Assembly: GCF_017302985.1 (NCBI RefSeq)
Contig: NZ_JAFIMU010000017.1
Span: forward strand, 248,001 to 312,000
Length of the DNA: 64,000 nt
Source: Corallococcus macrosporus
Lineage (GTDB): Bacteria; Myxococcota; Myxococcia; Myxococcales; Myxococcaceae
Direction: 5' to 3'
Every line of letters starts with the position of its first letter. The stretch's first letter is position 1. Positions 58,843 to 64,000 of this stretch are shown piece after piece. Under the pieces are notes generated by a model. The model was not told where the DNA came from, did no database searches, and saw nothing but the letters and a program-made list of their open reading frames with translations. The translations under genes were made by a program, and so were the position numbers.

Positions 58843-60335
58843 CCGTAGCGCGTCCGGTACTCGGTGCTCGTCATCAGGGACCGGATGACGGCCGCGCGCG
58901 TCGTGCCGGAGTTCAGCGCGCTGACGTAGCTGTTCAGCCCGGACGTGTCCGGGTCCCGGCCCAGCAGCACCACGTACGCGTGCGTGACGAACGCGGTGTT
59001 CGACAGCACGTTCGTGGAGGGCGCGGGCGTGTAGAGGTTGTTCGTGCGCCGGTACGCGTACTCGCTGGAGGCCAGGAACGCGCTCTGCACGCCCACGCGG
59101 GTGCTGGTGCCGCTCACCAGTTGCTGCGTCCAGGCCTGTTGCCCGCCCGCGTCCGCGTCGCGCCCCAGGACGAAGCGGTAGAGGTACGCCACGTAATCGG
59201 CGTGCGTCATGGAGCGGGCCAGGGAGCCCGCCGCGAGCTGGTTGGCGGTGATCTCCGCGTCCGTCAGCAGGTTGCGGCTGGTCACCTGCGTGCGCTCCGC
59301 CGCCGTGAGGCTTCCGCCCGCGAAGGCGGACACCAGCATGAGCTGCACCTTGGGCGTGTTGAGGTCGTACATCAGGCCGAAGCGGCTCTCCGCCTCCGAG
59401 TGCGGGAGCAGCTCCGGCTGGTCCAGGAGCTCATAGAAGGTCACGCCCTCCACCCGCACCTTCGTCTGCGCCAGGATGACGCGCAGGTGCTTGTTGATGC
59501 TGGCGTAGCACGCCTCCGTGACGGGGCGGCCCGGCTGGTTCTCGTAGTCCGCCTGGGCGCCGTAGGGCGTGTTCGGGTCTCCGGAGTAGACCTCCGCGCA
59601 GTTGAATTCATTGATGCGCACCGGGCGGTTGAAGCGGACCAGGTTGGCGAAGAGGCCGCCCGTGCCGAACCACGGGTCCGCGTCCAGGCTGGGGTGCTGG
59701 AGCCACGGATAGATGTGGTAGCCCACGACGTCGAACTGCACGCCCTGCGCGAGCATGAAGTCCAGGAAGCCGTACCCGCGCCCCACGAAGCCCAGGATGA
59801 TGCGCAGGGGTGCGCCGGTGTTCGTGCGCACGTCGCGGATGGCGCGCGACATGCCGCGCGTCACGGCCGCCTCGCGGTAGCCGCAGTCGTTCTGGTACGG
59901 CGTCATGTCCATCGCGGAGGAGCCGGGGGCCACCTTGAGCTGCCGCTCGTTCTGGAGCTCCCAGTCCGTGATGAGGGTCCGCATCGCGTTCACGATGGCG
60001 TACGTGGCGGTGTAGGCCTCCTGCTCGGTGGCCTGCGTCCCGCAGGTGTAGTTGTTCACCTTGGGGTCGTAGAGCATCGCCTCCACGGCGATGCCCTGGT
60101 CGCGGAACGCCGTGACCACCTGGGTGAGCCAGGTGAGGTTCGCGTTGGGCGCCACGTCCAGGCGCACCGTGCGCACCTTGCGCTGGCTGAGCACCAGCGC
60201 CGTCTGCCGCGCCTTGTCCACCGTGCTGACGTGCGGCGGATGCAGGTTCACGCCGTAGTCGAAGGCCTGGGCGCGCGACGCGAGCCCCAGCGCGCAGACG
60301 ACGCCCATGACGAGGAGAAGCCGATGCATGTTCAT
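58836..60335 (-). CDS. Secreted TIM-barrel glycosidase-like protein with two DUF4214 repeats
   Basis: 499 residues from the ATG at 60335. The signal peptide ends at ASRAQA. Residues about 20-340 resemble a clan GH-A glycosidase (GVNLHPPHVSTVDKARQTAL, DWELQNERQL with a possible acid/base Glu, VVGYHIYPWL and INEFNCAEV). Two DUF4214 segments follow near the C-terminus (YVAYLYRFVLGRDADAGGQQ and TAYVVLLGRDPDTSGLNSY-type), a module found in surface and adhesive proteins. It overlaps the upstream propeller gene by 4 bases. The substrate is probably an exopolysaccharide. Confidence 0.82.
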   Translation of the reverse strand: MNMHRLLLVMGVVCALGLASRAQAFDYGVNLHPPHVSTVDKARQTALVLSQRKVRTVRLDVAPNANLTWLTQVVTAFRDQGIAVEAMLYDPKVNNYTCGTQATEQEAYTATYAIVNAMRTLITDWELQNERQLKVAPGSSAMDMTPYQNDCGYREAAVTRGMSRAIRDVRTNTGAPLRIILGFVGRGYGFLDFMLAQGVQFDVVGYHIYPWLQHPSLDADPWFGTGGLFANLVRFNRPVRINEFNCAEVYSGDPNTPYGAQADYENQPGRPVTEACYASINKHLRVILAQTKVRVEGVTFYELLDQPELLPHSEAESRFGLMYDLNTPKVQLMLVSAFAGGSLTAAERTQVTSRNLLTDAEITANQLAAGSLARSMTHADYVAYLYRFVLGRDADAGGQQAWTQQLVSGTSTRVGVQSAFLASSEYAYRRTNNLYTPAPSTNVLSNTAFVTHAYVVLLGRDPDTSGLNSYVSALNSGTTRAAVIRSLMTSTEYRTRYGQ

Positions 60336-61648
60336 TTCGCTCCAAGGCCGCCGAGGCGTTTGCCCGTCGCGGCGTCCAGCACGTGAAAGTCGCCCCACAG
60401 CGGCACGTACACCCGGTCTCCCCGAACCCAGAGGACGTTCAGCATGGAGATGGAGTGGAAGTCGGGCAGGGCCACGTCCCACGCGACGTCGCCGGTCCGC
60501 AGGTCGCGCCGGATGAGGCGCCGGCCGCCCTTCGCCAGCTCATAGACGATGTACACGGCATCCGGAGTGATCTCCGCCACCTCCGGCGCCGTGTCCCGCA
60601 GCTCCAGCGGGTCGCGGTCCGCCACGACGCCGTGCCACAGCGGCTTGCGGTTGCCCGGCGCGTACAGCCCCACCAGGGGCACCTGCGTCCCCGGCCAGCG
60701 CGTGCCCAGGGACAGGGTGTAGCCGTTCGCGCGGTAGAGGTACTTCGTGGAGAAGCCGCGGATGTCGGAGGGCGGGTAGCTGGAGCGCTCGCAGGTGGTG
60801 GGGTGCCCGGCGGGCCGGCGCATGTCGCAGGTCTGGGGGCTCAGGGGTTGCGTGGCGCAGCCCTTCGGGACCCGGGGCGCGGACTTCGAGGTGGCCGTGC
60901 GCGTGTCGAAGAGCAGGTGCTGGCCGTCCACCACCCCCACCCAGACGGACGTCGTGTCCCCCGGAGGGATGCAGAGCCGGCCCGGCGCGTCCGTCAGCGG
61001 CACGCGTCCCAGCGCCTTGCCCGTCTCCAGCTCCAGCAGCTTCACCCCGCGCTGCTCGGTCATCACCAGCCGGCCCCCCTGGGCGATGACCTTCGTGTAG
61101 TACCCCGCCTCCGGGCCTTCCGCGGGCAGCGACTCCCAGAGCTTCTGGAACGTGCGCCCGTCGAACGCGGCGATGAAGTGGCTGGAGTCGGAGCCCGCGA
61201 CGTGGCGGCTGGCGTGACCGATAAGGTCCTCCGTCCCGTCGCCGTTGATGTCCACGAACGCGGGCGTGCCCTGCTCCGCCCATTCGACGGGCGCTGGCGG
61301 AGGCGGGGGCGCGGGCCCGACGGGCGGCGCGGGGATGACCGGAGGGGGCACGGGGCGGGCGACGGCGGCGGGGCGGCGCGGGGGCGGATCCGCGGGGCCC
61401 GTGGCCAGGAAGAACGCTGCTCCCATGGCACCCATCACGAGCATGACCGTGATGCCCATGACCATCACGAGGGCCTGCTTGTTCGCCGGGGGCCCCGGCG
61501 GGGCGCGCGGCGGCACGGGGCGCGCCGGGGGCGGGCCTTCCAGGTCGAACGCCTGGCCGCAGTAACCGCAGACGTAGTGCGTCTTCGCGGCCTGGGGCGT
61601 GAAGGGCGCGTTGCAGTAGGGACAGCGGGATGCTCTGGGCCGGGCCAT
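60332..61648 (-). CDS. Zinc-ribbon, TM and PQQ-like propeller protein
   Basis: 438 residues. An N-terminal zinc ribbon has Cys pairs at 9/12 and 27/30 (RCPYCNAPF and YVCGYCGQAF). A Pro-rich segment and a TM helix (QALVMVMGITVMLVMGAMGA, about 58-78) follow, then a Pro-rich linker and a soluble beta-propeller region with blades such as FVDINGDGTEDLIGHASRHV and ELETGKALGRVPL. It is cytoplasm-facing at the N-terminus and extracytoplasmic after the TM. Coupling by ATGA overlap to the downstream glycosidase gene suggests a joint envelope role. Confidence 0.82.
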   Translation of the reverse strand: MARPRASRCPYCNAPFTPQAAKTHYVCGYCGQAFDLEGPPPARPVPPRAPPGPPANKQALVMVMGITVMLVMGAMGAAFFLATGPADPPPRRPAAVARPVPPPVIPAPPVGPAPPPPPAPVEWAEQGTPAFVDINGDGTEDLIGHASRHVAGSDSSHFIAAFDGRTFQKLWESLPAEGPEAGYYTKVIAQGGRLVMTEQRGVKLLELETGKALGRVPLTDAPGRLCIPPGDTTSVWVGVVDGQHLLFDTRTATSKSAPRVPKGCATQPLSPQTCDMRRPAGHPTTCERSSYPPSDIRGFSTKYLYRANGYTLSLGTRWPGTQVPLVGLYAPGNRKPLWHGVVADRDPLELRDTAPEVAEITPDAVYIVYELAKGGRRLIRRDLRTGDVAWDVALPDFHSISMLNVLWVRGDRVYVPLWGDFHVLDAATGKRLGGLGAK

Positions 61649-61758
61649 GACGACGGGTGTAGCACTCCTCTCACCCTGGGGCGTTGAAACACGAAAGCCC
61701 CCTTCCTCCGTCCGGGAGGAAGAGGGCTTCGCGCGCTCACGCGAGTGTCCGGCGACGA

Positions 61759-62931
61759 CTACGGCACCGTGGCCTTCACGGCGACGCCCGAGTACGCGGA
61801 GTAGCCGCGCACGGAGACGTACCAGGTGCCGGCCGCGGGGGCGGAGATGGTGCAGGTCTCCGCGTTGCCGCTGAGGTACGGGCGGCAGGTGTACGTGGTC
61901 GTGGTGGGCTGCGAGCCCTGGCGCACGTAGAGGTCCGCGTCACCCGTGCCACCGGACTGGACCACCGTCAGGGACGAGGCGCCCGAGGGGACGGTGATGG
62001 CGTAGTGCGTGAAGGAGCCGGAGGCGCCGGACAGGGCGCTCTTTTCCAGCAGCGTCACCGCCGGCTGCGACGAGCCGTTGATGGTGTTGGTGATCCAGCT
62101 CTCGAAGGACGACACGCGGCCGTACATGCCCGCGTACTGCGCGTCGGCGCAGCCGTAGCCCCAGCTCACGATGCCCGCGAGCACGCGGGTGCTGCCCTTG
62201 AGGACGGTGAGGGGACCGCCGCTGTCACCCTGGCAGGAGTCCTTGCCCGGGGCCTTGGCGCCCAGCTGGTCCGCGCTGATGACCTCCTCGCCCTGGTAGT
62301 CGGCCTGCGCGTCGGCGTTGCTGATGAGGTTCACGTCCACCGTCTGGAGCGTGGACGGCAGCGAGGAGGAGCCGCTGGACAGCGTGCCCCAGCCCGTGAC
62401 GCGCGCCACGACGCCGGGGTTGGTCACGCCCGCCGCCGCGTCCGCCGCGGTGACCAGCGGGATGGCCTTCACGTTCGCGCCGCTCAGGTCCAGCGGCGAG
62501 GACAGCTTGAGCAGCGCCGCGTCCTTGCCCACGTTCGCGTCCACGTAGCCCGGGTACACGAACACCTGGGCCACGGTGCGGACCTGCCCGCCGGTGGTGG
62601 TGGTGCGGTTGGTGACGCCCGCCACGATGCGGCCCGGCTTGGAGATGCTGCCGCCCGAGTTCACGCAGTGCTGCGCGGTGAGGATCCAGTTCTCGTTGAT
62701 GATGGAGCCGCCGCAGAAGTGGCTGCCGCCGCTGCTCTGCAGCGACACCTGCCACGGGTTCGCCCCGATGGTGGTGGCCGTGCCACCGACGATTTCCTGC
62801 GAGGTGGCGGCCGGCGCCGGGGTCTCCGGCTGCGCCTGCTTCTCTTCCGCGGCCTGGGGACCGCAGCCAACGACCAGCAGCGACACCACGCTGGCGGCAG
62901 CCCAGCGACGCACGTTCTGACCCGAAATCAT
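61759..62931 (-). CDS. Trypsin-like serine protease lipoprotein with PPC domain
   Basis: 390 residues. The lipobox is LLVVGC (Cys23). IVGG (47-50) marks the mature chymotrypsin-fold start. The triad is His88 in LTAQHC, Asp137 in KDAALLKL and Ser237 in GDSGGP. Asp231, six residues before the Ser, occupies the position of trypsin Asp189 and predicts Arg/Lys specificity. A C-terminal PPC-like domain (residues about 305-390, with TGDADLYVRQGSQPTTTTYT and WYVSVRGYSAYSGVAV) is the pre-peptidase type. It should be an exported digestive protease. Confidence 0.92.
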   Translation of the reverse strand: MISGQNVRRWAAASVVSLLVVGCGPQAAEEKQAQPETPAPAATSQEIVGGTATTIGANPWQVSLQSSGGSHFCGGSIINENWILTAQHCVNSGGSISKPGRIVAGVTNRTTTTGGQVRTVAQVFVYPGYVDANVGKDAALLKLSSPLDLSGANVKAIPLVTAADAAAGVTNPGVVARVTGWGTLSSGSSSLPSTLQTVDVNLISNADAQADYQGEEVISADQLGAKAPGKDSCQGDSGGPLTVLKGSTRVLAGIVSWGYGCADAQYAGMYGRVSSFESWITNTINGSSQPAVTLLEKSALSGASGSFTHYAITVPSGASSLTVVQSGGTGDADLYVRQGSQPTTTTYTCRPYLSGNAETCTISAPAAGTWYVSVRGYSAYSGVAVKATVP

Positions 62932-62934
62932 GCA

Positions 62935-63032
62935 AACCTCGCCTTTGATGGAAAGTATGAAGCGCGAGGATTCTTGATGAATCCGGAACTGGATGTAAAC
63001 ACCCCGGCTGACGATTTATTGTAACTGGATAA
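62935..63032. promoter_or_regulatory. AT-rich region between serine protease and regulator genes
   Basis: The 98 bases upstream of the protease start are clearly lower in GC than the flanks, as expected for its promoter. No repeat is convincing. The upstream regulator gene ends here. Confidence 0.35.
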
Positions 63033-64000
63033 CTACTGCGATGGGGTTTCCGGAGGCTGCTCCGCGATGAAGGTGAAGCCCGGGCCCACCTCCAGCCGGT
63101 AGCCGGGATCCTCGAAGACGACGCGGGTGCCGGTGCCTTCCAGCATGTCGCGCACGTGGCTCACGTGGACGCGCAGCGCGTTGTCATGCAGGCGCGGGTC
63201 GTAGGCCACGTTCCACATGGCGCGCACGCAGTCCTCCTTCGGCAGGGTGCGTCCCGGCTGGCGGGCCAGGGCGTAGAGCAGCCTTCGCGGCAGGGCGCGG
63301 CGCTCCAGGGAGACGGTCTTGCCCGGGGCTCGCAGCTCGTGGCGGCGGGCGTCCAGCACCACCCCCTCCGGCGCGGGCGCTTCCTGGGGGCGCGGGGCCT
63401 CCGGCGCGGAGGCGAGGGGCCGGGTGAGCTCCGCGATGAGGTCCGGATCCAACCCGCCTTGCGTGGCCGTGTGCGTGGCCTCCGCCAGGGCTTCCGCCGC
63501 CTCGCGGGTCCGGCCCTCGTGCCGGTGGAGCGTGGCGCGGGTCAGGTGGGCCAGCGTGTGCTCCAGCGCGAAGTCCTCGCCGCGCGCCAGGGGCTCCAGC
63601 GCGGTGAGCAGCGCCGTGGCGCGCGCGGCGTCCGCGCTCCGGGCGGCGGCCAGGGCGGCCAGGGCGCGCTGGCGGGCGGCGATGCCGGGGCGCACCTCGC
63701 GGGGCTCCACGGGGACGGGGGGCGTTTCGGGCTCCGGCACGTCCAGCGTGCGCGCCACGCGGGCGGCCCGCATCAGCCCCACCACACCGCGCGCCCGGAC
63801 CTCCTCCTCCACGGCGTCCAGTTGGGCCCTTCCTTCCGCGCGGCGGCCCAGCTCCAGCAGCATGCGGCCCGCGCCCACGCGGCAGAGCAGCCGGACGAAG
63901 AGGTAGCCCGCCTTCTCCGCGCGCGCTTCCGTCTCCCGCAGCGCCGCGAGCGCCGCCCTCCGCTGGCCCCGCTCTCCGCGCACCCACGCCTCGATGCAGT
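63033..64000 (-). CDS. Winged-helix transcriptional regulator, N-terminus beyond window (partial)
   Basis: At least 322 residues; the frame is open at the right edge. The C-terminal 95 residues resemble the OmpR/PhoB winged helix (Trans_reg_C): VVLDARRHELRAPGKTVSLE, LPKEDCVRAMWNVAYDP, DNALRVHVSHVRDMLEGTGT and FEDPGYRLEV. The part before it is Ala/Arg/Glu-rich and helical, like TPR repeats of SARP- or MalT-type regulators. It is the last gene in the window, 101 bases upstream of the serine protease gene, which it might regulate. Confidence 0.8.
   Translation of the reverse strand, partial: CIEAWVRGERGQRRAALAALRETEARAEKAGYLFVRLLCRVGAGRMLLELGRRAEGRAQLDAVEEEVRARGVVGLMRAARVARTLDVPEPETPPVPVEPREVRPGIAARQRALAALAAARSADAARATALLTALEPLARGEDFALEHTLAHLTRATLHRHEGRTREAAEALAEATHTATQGGLDPDLIAELTRPLASAPEAPRPQEAPAPEGVVLDARRHELRAPGKTVSLERRALPRRLLYALARQPGRTLPKEDCVRAMWNVAYDPRLHDNALRVHVSHVRDMLEGTGTRVVFEDPGYRLEVGPGFTFIAEQPPETPSQ

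Noticed and set aside
1..64000. tRNA, rRNA, CRISPR arrays, IS elements or att sites
   Set aside because: None was seen when scanning for TPsiC-like arms, regular spaced repeats, transposase motifs or terminal inverted repeats.

Overview
The base composition (very high GC, strong third-position GC bias), the many Cys-anchored lipoproteins, MopE-type and HEIGH-protease proteins and a DUF2378 (TIGR02265) protein, a family restricted to Myxococcales, all point to a myxobacterium of the Myxococcus/Corallococcus type. No rRNA, tRNA, IS element, prophage or CRISPR array is visible.

Layout. 1-5.1 kb: a vWA protein coupled to a truncated partner, then three uncharacterised genes. 5.1-11.2 kb: sparse DNA with short ORFs, two large surface lipoproteins (beta-propeller and Kelch/Ig) and a small secreted DUF6289-like protein. 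11.3-22.9 kb: a compact cluster, almost all on the minus strand and linked by stop/start overlaps. It holds an ABC exporter, an alpha-oxoamine synthase, an MNT-fold nucleotidyltransferase, a GH13 glycosidase/phosphorylase, an NDK-like protein, a plus-strand 2H-like gene, and a three-gene cassette matching the order and families of Campylobacter jejuni Cj1416-Cj1418 (glutamine kinase, CTP:phosphoglutamine cytidylyltransferase, gamma-glutamyl-CDP-amidate hydrolase). This looks like a biosynthetic cluster for a phosphoramidate-bearing metabolite and is the most interesting part of the window.

23-33 kb: lipoproteins, a divergent aldehyde dehydrogenase, a second DUF6289-like peptide, an RND efflux pair, a LysE exporter operon with a SnoaL-like lipoprotein and a DUF2378 protein, and a HEIGH metalloprotease. 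33-37.8 kb: an alpha/beta hydrolase, a YqjD/YqjE-like envelope triad, and a methyltransferase divergent from a MerR regulator with a SoxR-like operator between them. 37.8-49.9 kb: mixed accessory genes, including a delta-60-repeat protein, GST, serine hydrolase, a MarR-AraC fusion regulator, a MopE-type lipoprotein, an intradiol dioxygenase-like lipoprotein, and a cupin divergent from a LysR regulator.

50-53.9 kb: a four-gene Fur-controlled ferric-siderophore uptake operon with a strong Fur box. 54-64 kb: a secreted GH43 enzyme, DUF2277, a lipoprotein, a luciferase-like monooxygenase, a TonB-family protein, a zinc-ribbon/beta-propeller membrane protein coupled to a secreted glycosidase with DUF4214 repeats, a trypsin-like lipoprotein, and a winged-helix regulator cut by the window end. 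Protein calls come from reading motifs and family resemblance by eye; no database search was run.
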